A program made the translations under genes and the position numbers. Source: Hyphomonas sp. (lineage in GTDB: Bacteria > Pseudomonadota > Alphaproteobacteria > Caulobacterales > Hyphomonadaceae). Taken from it: a DNA stretch of 49,920 nucleotides. The stretch spans positions 1 through 49,920 of the forward strand of contig NZ_PNMA01000030.1 in assembly GCF_013823385.1 (NCBI RefSeq), read 5' to 3'. The notes beneath the pieces were generated by a model. The model did not search any database. It saw nothing but the letters and a program-made list of their open reading frames with translations, and was not told the origin of the DNA. Positions 40,984 to 48,989 of this stretch are shown here, in pieces; position 1 is the first letter of the stretch, and every line of letters begins with the position of its first letter.

Positions 40984-41603
40984 GCGCGCGCATCTTCCTC
41001 TGGGTCGGCCATCCGCGCCAAACCTCCCTCTGCCATGGCATGGCGGACGCCTATGCGGGCGGCGCTGCGGCTCACGGCGCCGAAATCCGCCGGATGCATC
41101 TTGCCGACATGAATTTCGATCCAGACCTCACCGAAGGCTACACTTCCCGCAAGACGCTGGAGCCTTGCCTGGAAGAATGGCGGGAGAATGTTCTGTGGGC
41201 AAACCATCTTTGCTGGGCCTATCCTCAATGGTGGGGCGGCATGCCCGCCAAGATGAAAGGCGTGATCGACCGCGCCTATCTTCCCGGCTTCGCCATGCGC
41301 TACCATGAGAATGATCCGTGGTGGGACAAGCTGCTCACCGGCCGCTCAGCCGATGTCCTGATGACCGCCGACGGCCCCGCCTGGTTTGACCAGATCGCCT
41401 ATGGCCGCCCCGCCAAGCTGCAGGTCGAAAACCTCGTCCTGAAATTTGCGGGCATCAAGCCCGTGCGCACCCTGCAGGTCGGCACCGTGAAAACCGCAAA
41501 GCCCGAAAAGATCCAGCACTGGCTGAAACAGGCCGAAGCGCGTGGCGCAGCTGCGGCTAAGGTACGCCTTTCATTGCCAAGGCTCAAAAATGACCCTATG
41601 TAA
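40980..41603 (+). CDS. NAD(P)H dehydrogenase (quinone), flavodoxin-like
   Basis: 207 residues of the MdaB/KefF/NQO family. The flavin phosphate loop is GHPRQTSLCHGMADAY, WAYPQWWGGMPAKMKGVIDRAYLPGFA (about 79-105) is the family signature, and LTADGP-like TADGPAWF contacts the flavin. It makes a two-electron reduction of quinones, avoiding semiquinone radicals. ATGA overlap with the lipoprotein gene. Its stop is one base from the 3' CCA of the antisense tRNA, so its transcript must run through the tRNA antisense to reach the terminator at 41701-41734. Confidence 0.88.
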   Translation: MSARIFLWVGHPRQTSLCHGMADAYAGGAAAHGAEIRRMHLADMNFDPDLTEGYTSRKTLEPCLEEWRENVLWANHLCWAYPQWWGGMPAKMKGVIDRAYLPGFAMRYHENDPWWDKLLTGRSADVLMTADGPAWFDQIAYGRPAKLQVENLVLKFAGIKPVRTLQVGTVKTAKPEKIQHWLKQAEARGAAAAKVRLSLPRLKNDPM

Positions 41604-41604
41604 T

Positions 41605-41691
41605 TGGTGCCCCGGGCGGGACTTGAACCCGCACGCCCGTGAAAGCCATGGTTTGGAAGTCCATTGTGTCTGCCATTTCCACCACCGGGGC
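41605..41691 (-). tRNA. tRNA with leucine-type class II body and UCC (Gly) anticodon
   Basis: 87 bases including encoded CCA. The acceptor GCCCCGG/CCGGGGC is perfect, with A73. The D arm is GTG/CAC with G18-G19, the T arm GCGGG-TTCAAGT-CCCGC. The variable arm has 15 bases, GGCTTTCACGGGCGT, and forms a 4-bp stem. Every segment has the same length as E. coli tRNA-Leu. The anticodon stem is ATGG/CCAT plus an A31-A39 mismatch; the loop is CTTCCAA, so the anticodon is TCC (41655-41657), the same loop as ordinary tRNA-Gly(UCC). Bacterial LeuRS does not read the anticodon, so leucine charging and decoding of GGA/GGG is plausible. Automated tools may call it Gly or undetermined. Confidence 0.9.
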
Positions 41692-41700
41692 ACCTTTGAA

Positions 41701-41734
41701 ATCCTCAGGCCTCCACGCCTGAGGATTTTTATTT
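41701..41734 (+). terminator. Terminator for the lipoprotein/quinone reductase operon
   Basis: ATCCTCAGGC (701-710) pairs perfectly with GCCTGAGGAT (717-726) over a 6-base loop, followed on the plus strand by TTTTATTT. On the minus strand only TTT follows, 10 bases before the tRNA 5' end, so transcripts from the regulator could read through into the tRNA, with the hairpin perhaps serving as a processing site. Confidence 0.85.
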
Positions 41735-42166
41735 GAGCTGATCCTGAAGCCTTTGTGTCTCCTTTGGAGTCAGCTCGTATTTTTTGAGTTCCTTGTTCAA
41801 TTGAACTCTCCCCTCTTGCTTCAGTCTGCTAATTTGCGGAGAGAACGAGGTTCGAGGCAATTCATCCCCATAGTGCTGATGAATGAGCTTCAATATGGCA
41901 CGAGAACTAAGCGGTTTTTGAGCCCTAAACATAACCCGCACGATTTTATCCTTAATCGTCAGGGGTGACTGCGTCGGCACAAGTGCAGGCGCCAAAGTAA
42001 CGAATCCCGGCGTCATCAGCGGTAACTGACGCTCGGAGCGATCTGATTTGATATTCTCCAATGCGCGTTCCGCTAACCTAACCTCCTCCAATTCAGCGTT
42101 CAGAAGCGCAATTTTGCGCTCTAGCAGCAGCCTTCTTTGCTTCAGAAAGTCTCGTGTCTCACTCAT
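41729..42166 (-). CDS. Small coiled-coil/winged-helix protein, probable regulator
   Basis: 145 residues. The N-terminal 45 form a charged coiled coil (FLKQRRLLLERKIALLNAEL). After a Pro-rich linker (about 50-68), residues 69-135 look like a winged helix: IKDKIVRVMFRAQ, SSRAILKLIHQHYG, then FSPQISRLKQEGRVQL. No family recognised. DNA here is clearly more AT-rich than neighbours, suggesting transfer. The promoter (42173-42201) places the start at or next to the ATG, so the mRNA is probably leaderless. The tRNA lies 38 bases downstream on the same strand. Confidence 0.75.
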   Translation of the reverse strand: MSETRDFLKQRRLLLERKIALLNAELEEVRLAERALENIKSDRSERQLPLMTPGFVTLAPALVPTQSPLTIKDKIVRVMFRAQKPLSSRAILKLIHQHYGDELPRTSFSPQISRLKQEGRVQLNKELKKYELTPKETQRLQDQLK

Positions 42167-42217
42167 ATTTTTAATGTAGTCATTTGGAGTCCAAAAGTCA
42201 ATACAGGCTGGACTCCA
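42164..42217 (-). promoter_or_regulatory. Promoter and twin TGGA(G/C)TCCA boxes of the small regulator
   Basis: On the minus strand TTGACT (42196-42201) and TACATT (42173-42178) are 17 bases apart, a near-consensus sigma-70 promoter; transcription should begin about 7 bases on, at the ATG at 42166. Two inverted 9-base boxes, 42185-42193 and 42209-42217, are exact reverse complements of each other with centres 24 bases apart. One fills the spacer and the other lies just upstream of the -35. This is a typical layout for autorepression. Confidence 0.7.
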
Positions 42218-42326
42218 CAATAATTTCGGGATTAAATCCTTGTTTTGAATATATTTTTTTGTTAAGAATCGTTAAAAGAATCGAAATTCTGAATAATTCT
42301 GGCGCATGGATTCATAGCACTTGCGA

Positions 42327-43151
42327 TCAGTTCGTAATCGTCACAGCCGGCCCCGGAAACCGCATCCAGTAGTATGACAGCGGATCATCGCCCGGTTGGG
42401 TCGCATAGGCCGCCAGCCGCGCGTCCCTGCCCGCGCGCGCCCCGCCCGCCGGCACCGGCTCGCCCGATGGCGCCACCATGTCATACCGCACAAAGCGCCA
42501 GCCTTCGAGGCCCGCCGGGCGCCCCTCCAGCGCCTGCGCAGCGCTGACCCGCAGCGGAGCGGCCCGCGGCAGCGTTCCGGAAACCCGCATGAACAGCTGC
42601 GTCACCCAGACGCCGCTTTCGGTGCGCGCCACGCCGAAGGCCACATGCGTCGCCTTGGGATGCAGGATGTTCTCGCGGTGGCTGGGGCTGTCCATCAGGT
42701 TGCGGTGCAGGCGCTTGACGGCAAAGTTTGCGCCGATGCGCGCGCCCGGCCGGGAAACCGTCGCCACATTCTCGGCCGAAAAATCCGCCAGCGCCGTCCG
42801 GTCCAGCGCCGCGATCCGCTCCCCATGCCCCCGCCCGTCCGGGCCGACATGGCCGAAAAATCCGTTCACCGCCATATCCAGGCTATGCAGGCGCGCCGCG
42901 TCCCTCAGCTCCGGGCGCAGCTTCAGCGCCGGCAGGCCCGCCGCTTTCCGCTCGGCATTGATCAGCTCCAGGAAGCGGCCTTCCAGCGTCTCGTCAAAAG
43001 CATATCCGGCTGGCGGGCGATCAAGACAGGGCCGCGCGCCCTCCACATAGGAAGCGACCGCCAGGGGCCGCCCCACAATCTGCAAATCGCAGGCAAGCGC
43101 CGGAAGCGGCAGCAGGAACAGGAAAGCCAGGCTGGCGATCACGCGGCGCAT
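42327..43151 (-). CDS. Secreted CAP/SCP-domain protein
   Basis: 274 residues. Signal peptide MRRVIASLAFLFLLPLPALA, mature N-terminus beginning with Cys. The CAP domain (about 55-180) has LELINAERKAAGLPAL, HSLDMAVNGFFGHVGPDG, SAENVA and the SPSHRENIL block, with the usual His and Glu in place. Bacterial CAP proteins are extracytoplasmic and of unknown biochemical function. A C-terminal region (about 190-274) is not recognised. Single gene; upstream DNA to the uridine kinase gene is short. Confidence 0.87.
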   Translation of the reverse strand: MRRVIASLAFLFLLPLPALACDLQIVGRPLAVASYVEGARPCLDRPPAGYAFDETLEGRFLELINAERKAAGLPALKLRPELRDAARLHSLDMAVNGFFGHVGPDGRGHGERIAALDRTALADFSAENVATVSRPGARIGANFAVKRLHRNLMDSPSHRENILHPKATHVAFGVARTESGVWVTQLFMRVSGTLPRAAPLRVSAAQALEGRPAGLEGWRFVRYDMVAPSGEPVPAGGARAGRDARLAAYATQPGDDPLSYYWMRFPGPAVTITN

Positions 43152-43213
43152 GTAGCCTTCCTATCACGGAAGGCCGCCAGCTTCACCCCGCCAGTTCACG
43201 TGGGCAGCAGGGC

Positions 43214-43900
43214 TCAGATCACCCCGGCCGTCTGCAGGCGCGAAAGCACCGGCGCCAGCATCCGTTCGATCGCATCGGCCGAGGGTTTCACGTCGCCATA
43301 AGCCGGCACACCCTCGTCCGCGATCACAAGGTCTGCCTCGAACATGGCCGGATAGGTGAAGCGGTAATGGGCCGCGCGCACGGTGGACATGTATTGCTGC
43401 AGCACCGAGTCGACCGTCCGCCCGCGCTCGATCACGTCCCGGCGGATACGCCGGGCCAGCCGCAAATCGTCGGGCGTATCGACATAGACCGACAGGTCGA
43501 TGAGGTTGCGGATCTTCGGCATGGAGAGCGCATGAATGCCCTCCAGGATCAGCACAGGCGCCGGCTCGATCCGGCGGGTCTTCTTCGAGCGGTCATGCCG
43601 GTCATAGTCATAGATCGGCTGGTCCACCCCTTCCCCCGCCTTCAGCGCCTTCAGGTCGGAAACGAGGTGGTCCACTTCCTTTGATTTGGGATCGTCATAG
43701 TTGATCCCTGCCACCAGCGCCTCGCGCTCGGCGGCGGTCTGGGGCTCACCATAATAGCTCATCGGGTGATAATAGGCGTCCTCGCCGAACATCACCGCCC
43801 GGCCCGGCCCCAGCCGCTCCAGCAGCGCCACCGCCAGCGTCGACTTGCCCGAGCCCGACCCGCCCGACATCGCGATGAGGAAGTTCTTCTTCTTGGTCAT
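43214..43900 (-). CDS. Uridine kinase-like P-loop kinase
   Basis: 228 residues. The P-loop GGSGSGKST is at 13-21, followed by EDAYYHPMSYY and NYDDPKSKEVD, the substrate segment of the uridine kinase/phosphoribulokinase family. LILEGIHAL and YVDTPDDLRLARRIRRDVIERGR are also typical. It probably phosphorylates uridine and cytidine with ATP or GTP in salvage. Phosphoribulokinase-specific regions are absent. Single gene with 63 bases to the AraC gene, no clear partner. Confidence 0.87.
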   Translation of the reverse strand: MTKKKNFLIAMSGGSGSGKSTLAVALLERLGPGRAVMFGEDAYYHPMSYYGEPQTAAEREALVAGINYDDPKSKEVDHLVSDLKALKAGEGVDQPIYDYDRHDRSKKTRRIEPAPVLILEGIHALSMPKIRNLIDLSVYVDTPDDLRLARRIRRDVIERGRTVDSVLQQYMSTVRAAHYRFTYPAMFEADLVIADEGVPAYGDVKPSADAIERMLAPVLSRLQTAGVI

Positions 43901-43962
43901 GGCCGCGGGTGTAGCGACAAATCCCTCGCGCCATCAATGGGAAAAGCATCCCGCAGGCAAAC

Positions 43963-44856
43963 TCAGGCTGTAAGGGACGCTTCCCTGCGTGCCCGCGCGG
44001 CGTCCCGGCCGGGAGGCAGCCCATAGAGGCGGCCATACTCGCGGGTAAATTGCGGCACGCTTTCATAGCCAACCGCAAAGGCAGCGCTCGCCGCCGTTCT
44101 CCCCTCAGTCAACATCAGGCGCCGGGCCTCGATCAGGCGGAGCTGTTTCTGGAACTGCAGCGGCGACAGAGAGGTCACCGCGCGAAAATGCTCGTGGAAA
44201 GACGAGAGGCTCATGCCTGCCTCAGCCGCAAGGCGCTCAACCGGCAAGGACTGCGCAAAGTCAGCCCGTAGCAGGGCAACCGCTCGCGCGACGCGCTGCA
44301 CATATCCATCCGGCCAGCCCAGCCGGCGGATCGCAGCGCCGTGGCGACCCTCGAGCAACCAATAGTGCAGCTCCCGAACCAGCTGTGCCTGAAGGATCGG
44401 CAATGATGCCGGACGATCAAGCAAGCGTACGAGACGGAACGCCGCCTCAGCAACTTCACCATCCGTGGGGGCAACGATCACAGGAGCCTGGGGCCCTCCC
44501 GGTACAGCGTTCATCTCAACTGTCAGCTCCGCCAGGATAGCCGGGTCCAGTTCCAGCACCAGCGAACAGTAAGGCTCCGCCTCAGATGCTTTCGTGATCT
44601 GGCTGGCCGTCGGCACATCTGCGGTGATGAGGAGCGACTCCCCGGCGCCGAAGTCAAAAGACTGGCCGCCCATCGCCACATGCTTGCTGCCTTGCAGGAC
44701 GAGGCAGACGATCGGCCGGGAGATCGCGTGATCGAGATCGCTGGCGGCGGTGGCACGAATGAAACTGAGCCCTGGAATGGGCGTACGCGCGGCCCCGCCA
44801 ACCCCGGCATGGGCCGCAGCATAGCTGATCACGATTTCCCGAAGCGTTTTATGCAT
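43963..44856 (-). CDS. AraC-family transcriptional regulator
   Basis: 297 residues. The N-terminal AraC_N-type cupin (about 20-180, CLVLQGSKHVAMGGQSFDFGAGESLL) binds an effector or another subunit. The C-terminal double helix-turn-helix (about 195-285) has LAAEAGMSLSSFHEHFRAVTSLSPLQFQKQLRL and VGYESVPQFTREYGRLYG. It is divergent from an SDR gene with 139 bases between starts, the usual sign that it controls that gene. Confidence 0.92.
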   Translation of the reverse strand: MHKTLREIVISYAAAHAGVGGAARTPIPGLSFIRATAASDLDHAISRPIVCLVLQGSKHVAMGGQSFDFGAGESLLITADVPTASQITKASEAEPYCSLVLELDPAILAELTVEMNAVPGGPQAPVIVAPTDGEVAEAAFRLVRLLDRPASLPILQAQLVRELHYWLLEGRHGAAIRRLGWPDGYVQRVARAVALLRADFAQSLPVERLAAEAGMSLSSFHEHFRAVTSLSPLQFQKQLRLIEARRLMLTEGRTAASAAFAVGYESVPQFTREYGRLYGLPPGRDAARARREASLTA

Positions 44857-44995
44857 GCGCGATCTCTAGCACGCGCTGGAAGGCAAGCCTACCGGGCCCG
44901 GAGAATCAGGCAAGTCTGCGCGAGTATCTGGCAACGCCTTTCCTGGCCCACCGGACTAGATCAGGTCTCACCACAAACCTCCAGGAGACCAGCCC

Positions 44996-45751
44996 ATGTC
45001 CAGGATTACCCTCATCACCGGCGCCAGCCGCGGCCTTGGCCGCAACACCGCCCTCAGCGCGGCCCGCAAGGGCGGCGACGTAATCATCACCTATCAGAGC
45101 CGCGCAGACGATGCCGAAGCGGTGCTTGCCGAAATCCGGGCAATGGGCCGTAAGGCGCGTGCCTTCCAGCTCGACAGCGGTAACATCGCCGCCTTTCCCG
45201 CCTTTGCCGCAGAGCTGAAGGCCGCCTTGAACCAAGACTGGAGCCGCGAGACGTTCGATCATCTCGTCAACAATGCGGGGCACGGCGACGTCGGGCTCCT
45301 CGGCGAGATGGCGGAAGCGCAGTTCGACCGCCTCGTGAACGTTCATTTCAAAGGCGTGTTCTTTCTGACGCAGGCCCTCCTCCCCCTGATCGCCGATGGC
45401 GGGCGTATCGTGAATCTCTCCTCCGGCCTGACGCGCATCTCCTATCCAGGCTATTCGGCCTATGCCGCCGCCAAAGGCGCCGTCGAAGTGCTGTCGGTCT
45501 ATATGGCCAAGGAACTTGGCGGCCGGGGCATTGCCGTAAACACAGTGGCGCCCGGCGCCATCGAAACCGATTTCGGCGGCGGCGCAGTGCGCGACAATGC
45601 GGCAATCAACGAAACCTTCAGCGCCATGACGGCGCTCGGCCGTGTGGGCGTGCCCGATGATATTGGCCCGATGATTGCCAGCCTGCTGTCGGAAGACAAT
45701 CGCTGGGTCAATGCCCAGCGAATAGAAGTCTCCGGTGGTCAGGTCATCTGA
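44996..45751 (+). CDS. Short-chain dehydrogenase/reductase
   Basis: 251 residues, classical SDR. Cofactor site TGASRGLG (8-15), NNAGHGDVG, active site Tyr and Lys in YSAYAAAKGAVEVL. The Arg after the glycine motif favours NADPH. Substrate unknown. Divergent from the AraC regulator, which probably controls it in response to a small molecule. CCAGGAGACC six to ten bases upstream is the ribosome binding site. A terminator shared with pnp follows. Confidence 0.9.
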   Translation: MSRITLITGASRGLGRNTALSAARKGGDVIITYQSRADDAEAVLAEIRAMGRKARAFQLDSGNIAAFPAFAAELKAALNQDWSRETFDHLVNNAGHGDVGLLGEMAEAQFDRLVNVHFKGVFFLTQALLPLIADGGRIVNLSSGLTRISYPGYSAYAAAKGAVEVLSVYMAKELGGRGIAVNTVAPGAIETDFGGGAVRDNAAINETFSAMTALGRVGVPDDIGPMIASLLSEDNRWVNAQRIEVSGGQVI

Positions 45752-45760
45752 CCCCAAAAC

Positions 45761-45790
45761 GAAAAAGGGCCGCTCATCAAGGAGCGGCCC
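45761..45790 (-). terminator. Terminator between SDR gene and pnp
   Basis: GGGCCGCTC (767-775) pairs perfectly with GAGCGGCCC (782-790). On the minus strand it is followed by TTTTTCG, so it is the pnp terminator; on the plus strand only TCATT follows, giving weaker stop activity for the SDR gene. Confidence 0.88.
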
Positions 45791-45818
45791 TCATTCAGTC
45801 TGCAGAGAGGTGAGAAGA

Positions 45819-47960
45819 TTACTCTTCTTCGCCCTCAGAACCGGCCTCTTCGGCGAGTTCCTTGCCGGTCTCCTGATCGACGACCTTCATGGAGAGGCGG
45901 ACCTTGCCGCGCTCATCGAAGCCCATCAGCTTCACCCACACCTTGTCGCCTTCCTTGACCATGTCTTTGGGATGGCCAATGCGCTTGTTGGCCATCTGCG
46001 AGACGTGGACGAGGCCGTCCTTGGGACCGAAGAAGTTCACGAAGATGCCGAAGTCTTTCATCGACACGACCTTGCCTTCGTAGATCTCGCCGACTTCCGG
46101 CTCCGCCACGATGCCCTTGATCATCTTCATCGCCGCGTCGATCGACTTGCGATCAAGCGCCGAGATCTGGACCGTGCCATCATCATCGATGTTCACCTTG
46201 GCGCCGGTTTCATCCACGATACCGCGGATAACCTTGCCGCCCGAACCGATCACATCACGGATCTTGTCGGTGGGAACCTTCATGATCTCCATCTGCGGCG
46301 CGTTCTCCGAAAGCTTGCCGCGCGAAGCGGTCAGCGCTTTCGACATTTCGCCGAGGATGTGCATCCGGCCGCCTTTGGCCTGCTCAAGGGCCTTGCCCAT
46401 GATGTCCTTGGTGATGCCGGCCACCTTGATGTCCATCTGCAGCGAGGTGATGCCCTTCTCGGTGCCAGCCACCTTGAAGTCCATGTCGCCGAGATGGTCT
46501 TCGTCGCCGAGGATGTCGGAAAGCACCGCAAACTCGCTGCCTTCCAGGATCAGGCCCATGGCAATGCCCGAGACCGGACGGGTCACCGGCACGCCGGCAT
46601 CCATCATCGCGAGCGAGCAGCCGCAGACCGTTGCCATCGAGGAGGAGCCATTGGACTCGGTGATCTCGGAGACGAGACGGATCGTGTACGGAAATTCTTC
46701 ATGCTTGGGCAGGACAGCCTGCAGCGCGCGCCAGGCAAGCTTGCCATGGCCGATCTCGCGGCGGCCAGCGCCGCCCATCCGGCCCGTCTCCCCGACCGAA
46801 TAGGGCGGGAAGTTGTAGTGCAGCATGAACTTTTCTTTTTTCGTGCCATCCAGGCCGTCGACATATTGTTCGTCGTCGGAGGTTCCGAGCGTGGCGACGC
46901 AGATTGCCTGCGTTTCGCCGCGCGTGAACAGCGAGGAGCCGTGCGTGCGCGGCAGGAAGCCGGCTTCCGCCACGATCGGGCGGATCTGGTCGAGCTTGCG
47001 CCCGTCGATCCGCTCGCCGGTCTTCAGGATATCGCCGCGAACCACAGAGGCTTCGGCTTCCTTGAACACGGTCTTGAACACTTCGGCGCTCATCACGCCG
47101 GGGGCTTCCTCGGTGCCAAGCAGGGCGGCTTTCGCCTTGTCCTTGGCCGCGCCGATGGCCGCATAACGCTCGCCCTTGGCGGTGATCTTGTAGGCTTTGG
47201 AAAGGTCAGCGCCGACCGTGTCGAGCACGGCTTTGAGGGCAGCCGAATGATCCGGCGGCTCATAGGCGAAGGGCTCTTTGGCGGCTTTCTCGGCCAGCGC
47301 GATGATCGCATCGATCACCGGCTGCATGGCTTCGTGGCCGGCCACAACCGCGCCCAGCATCACTTCTTCGGTAAGCTCATAGGCTTCCGATTCCACCATC
47401 ATCACGGCGTCGGCCGTGCCAGCAAGGACGAGGTCCAGCTCGGAGTCTTCAAGTTCGGCCACGGTCGGGTTGATGATGTACTGGCCATCCTTGTAGCCGA
47501 CGCGGGCCGCGCCGATCGGGCCCATGAAGGGCGCGCCCGACAGGACGAGCGCCGCAGAGGCGCCGATCATGCCGATCACATCGGAATCGTTTTCCAGGTC
47601 ATAGGACAGGGTCGTGACGACAACCTGAACCTCATGCTTGAACCCATCGACGAACAGCGGGCGGATCGGACGGTCGATCAGGCGCGAGGTCAGTGTTTCT
47701 TTTTCGGTGGGACGGCCTTCGCGCTTGAAGTATCCGCCGGGGATCCGGCCGGAGGCGAAGTATTTTTCCTGGTAATTCACGGTCAGCGGGAAGAAATCCT
47801 GCCCCGGCTTGGCTTCCTTCGCGAACACGGCGGTCGCGAGGACAATGGTGTCGCCATACTGCACCATCACGGCGCCATCGGCCTGACGTGCCACTTGGCC
47901 CGTCTCGATTGTCAGTGTGCGGCCAGCCCATTCCAGCGACACGGATTGTTTGTTGAACAT
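45819..47960 (-). CDS. pnp: Polyribonucleotide nucleotidyltransferase (PNPase)
   Basis: 713 residues, full length. Two RNase PH domains flank an all-helical domain; [22 protein letters not shown] and [15 protein letters not shown] (second-core active site) are intact. A KH domain has [12 protein letters not shown], then an S1 domain ([20 protein letters not shown]) and a short acidic tail. It degrades RNA 3' to 5' phosphorolytically and is a degradosome component. It follows rpsO as in most bacteria, with an intercistronic hairpin between them that may set the pnp:rpsO ratio. Confidence 0.97.
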   Translation of the reverse strand: MFNKQSVSLEWAGRTLTIETGQVARQADGAVMVQYGDTIVLATAVFAKEAKPGQDFFPLTVNYQEKYFASGRIPGGYFKREGRPTEKETLTSRLIDRPIRPLFVDGFKHEVQVVVTTLSYDLENDSDVIGMIGASAALVLSGAPFMGPIGAARVGYKDGQYIINPTVAELEDSELDLVLAGTADAVMMVESEAYELTEEVMLGAVVAGHEAMQPVIDAIIALAEKAAKEPFAYEPPDHSAALKAVLDTVGADLSKAYKITAKGERYAAIGAAKDKAKAALLGTEEAPGVMSAEVFKTVFKEAEASVVRGDILKTGERIDGRKLDQIRPIVAEAGFLPRTHGSSLFTRGETQAICVATLGTSDDEQYVDGLDGTKKEKFMLHYNFPPYSVGETGRMGGAGRREIGHGKLAWRALQAVLPKHEEFPYTIRLVSEITESNGSSSMATVCGCSLAMMDAGVPVTRPVSGIAMGLILEGSEFAVLSDILGDEDHLGDMDFKVAGTEKGITSLQMDIKVAGITKDIMGKALEQAKGGRMHILGEMSKALTASRGKLSENAPQMEIMKVPTDKIRDVIGSGGKVIRGIVDETGAKVNIDDDGTVQISALDRKSIDAAMKMIKGIVAEPEVGEIYEGKVVSMKDFGIFVNFFGPKDGLVHVSQMANKRIGHPKDMVKEGDKVWVKLMGFDERGKVRLSMKVVDQETGKELAEEAGSEGEEE

Positions 47961-47983
47961 TCGTCTTGTCTTTCTTTCACATA

Positions 47984-48020
47984 CGAAAAGCCCGCCGCGG
48001 CCCCAATGCCCGGCGGGCTT
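47984..48020 (-). terminator. Intercistronic terminator/attenuator between rpsO and pnp
   Basis: GGCGGGCTT/AAGCCCGCC (48012-48020 and 47988-47996) form a 9-bp stem over a 15-base loop, followed on the minus strand by TTTTCG. It begins 12 bases after the rpsO stop and lies 28 bases before the pnp start, as in E. coli where read-through from rpsO supplies part of pnp mRNA. Confidence 0.85.
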
Positions 48021-48032
48021 GTTTTTCGGAGC

Positions 48033-48302
48033 CTAGCGGCGGATGCCGAGCTCCGTGATGAGTTTCGTGTAACGATCCTCATTCTTGCCCTTGACGTAGT
48101 CGAGGAGCTTCCGGCGCGTGGCAACCATGGTGAGGAGGCCGCGGCGGGAGTGGTTATCTTTCTTGTTGGTCTTGAAGTGATCGGTCAGGTTGTTGATCCG
48201 CTCGGTGAGGATCGCAACCTGCACTTCCGGTGAGCCCGTATCGCCCTCTTTGATGGCGAATTTTTTGATGAGCTCCTGCTTCTTTTCAGCAGTAATCGAC
48301 AT
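48033..48302 (-). CDS. rpsO: 30S ribosomal protein S15
   Basis: 89 residues, the exact family length. [32 protein letters not shown] and [21 protein letters not shown] are S15 signatures. It binds 16S rRNA in the central domain. The start at 48302 is the conserved one; two in-frame Met codons upstream have no homology. The 295 bases between rpsO and the lipoprotein gene at 48598 hold no ORF; TTGACA at 48390-48395 on the minus strand is a candidate -35 without a good -10. Confidence 0.97.
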   Translation of the reverse strand: MSITAEKKQELIKKFAIKEGDTGSPEVQVAILTERINNLTDHFKTNKKDNHSRRGLLTMVATRRKLLDYVKGKNEDRYTKLITELGIRR

Positions 48303-48597
48303 CGGCATAGCCTTCTGGTTCAAGCATCCCCAAAGGGACGCGGGTTTCTATAAGCGCCTGAATTGGCGGATTTTTTTGGGAACGGCCCTTGTCAAGTTGG
48401 CCACGGCCGGGATGTCGTCCAGCAGGGTCAGCAGGCAGGCCTCCGCCCCAAAAACGGGCTTATGACCTATTTGAAGGGGAATTGAAAGTGGGGATTGTGC
48501 AAGCCTTTGCCCTGCCTGGCCCGGTCTGCGGGCAAATTCCGCTGGAAGCTGGCCCTGGGGCGCATTAGCCTCGCTGCATAGAATCGGGAGGGTTCCA

Positions 48598-48966
48598 ATG
48601 AAAATCTGGCCACTGGCGGCGCTGGCCGCCCTTTTTACCGTTTCCGCCTGCGAAACCCTCAGCGAAAGCTATTCGATCGAACGGGACGACCTGATCAATG
48701 ACAGCGGCATTCACGTCTATAGCGACCTGATGGAAAACCCCTGGGATGGCAGCCGTTACTGGCAGTTCCGGGCGTCCAATTACGCCAGCTTCCCTTTCTG
48801 CGTTCAAACCGCGCTTGAGAGCGTGAGCTATTCCAACGGCTACGACATGGGCCAGGTCTATTATCTGGCCCCAGGGTCCAGCATCGATATCGGCTATGTG
48901 CACGCCCCAGCTGACTTTAGAGTGGACACCCGCACCTGGGACCCCGATGTAAACGGCAATTGCTGA
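48598..48966 (+). CDS. Small lipoprotein of unknown function
   Basis: 122 residues. The signal peptide MKIWPLAALAALFTVSA ends before Cys18 (lipobox VSAC). The mature part is acidic and aromatic, with two further cysteines (FPFCVQT and a C-terminal NGNC) that could pair. No family recognised. A GGGAGGG site lies eight bases upstream of the ATG. It slightly precedes the DUF2721 gene (24 bases) and may be co-transcribed. Confidence 0.78.
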   Translation: MKIWPLAALAALFTVSACETLSESYSIERDDLINDSGIHVYSDLMENPWDGSRYWQFRASNYASFPFCVQTALESVSYSNGYDMGQVYYLAPGSSIDIGYVHAPADFRVDTRTWDPDVNGNC

Positions 48967-48989
48967 TCCCTGCCGGCGAGCGAACCCCC

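Noticed and set aside
41605..41691. Reading the tRNA as tRNA-Trp (CCA) or tRNA-Leu(CAA)
   Set aside because: Either anticodon needs the loop shifted by one or two bases, which breaks the anticodon stem further (C31-C39 and A30-C40) and misaligns it from the Leu template; UCC is the only reading with a 7-base loop.
45735..48233. 832-codon open frame on the plus strand
   Set aside because: It is antisense to pnp; the translation is His/Gly/Asp-rich with no domain, the usual shadow of a GC-rich gene.
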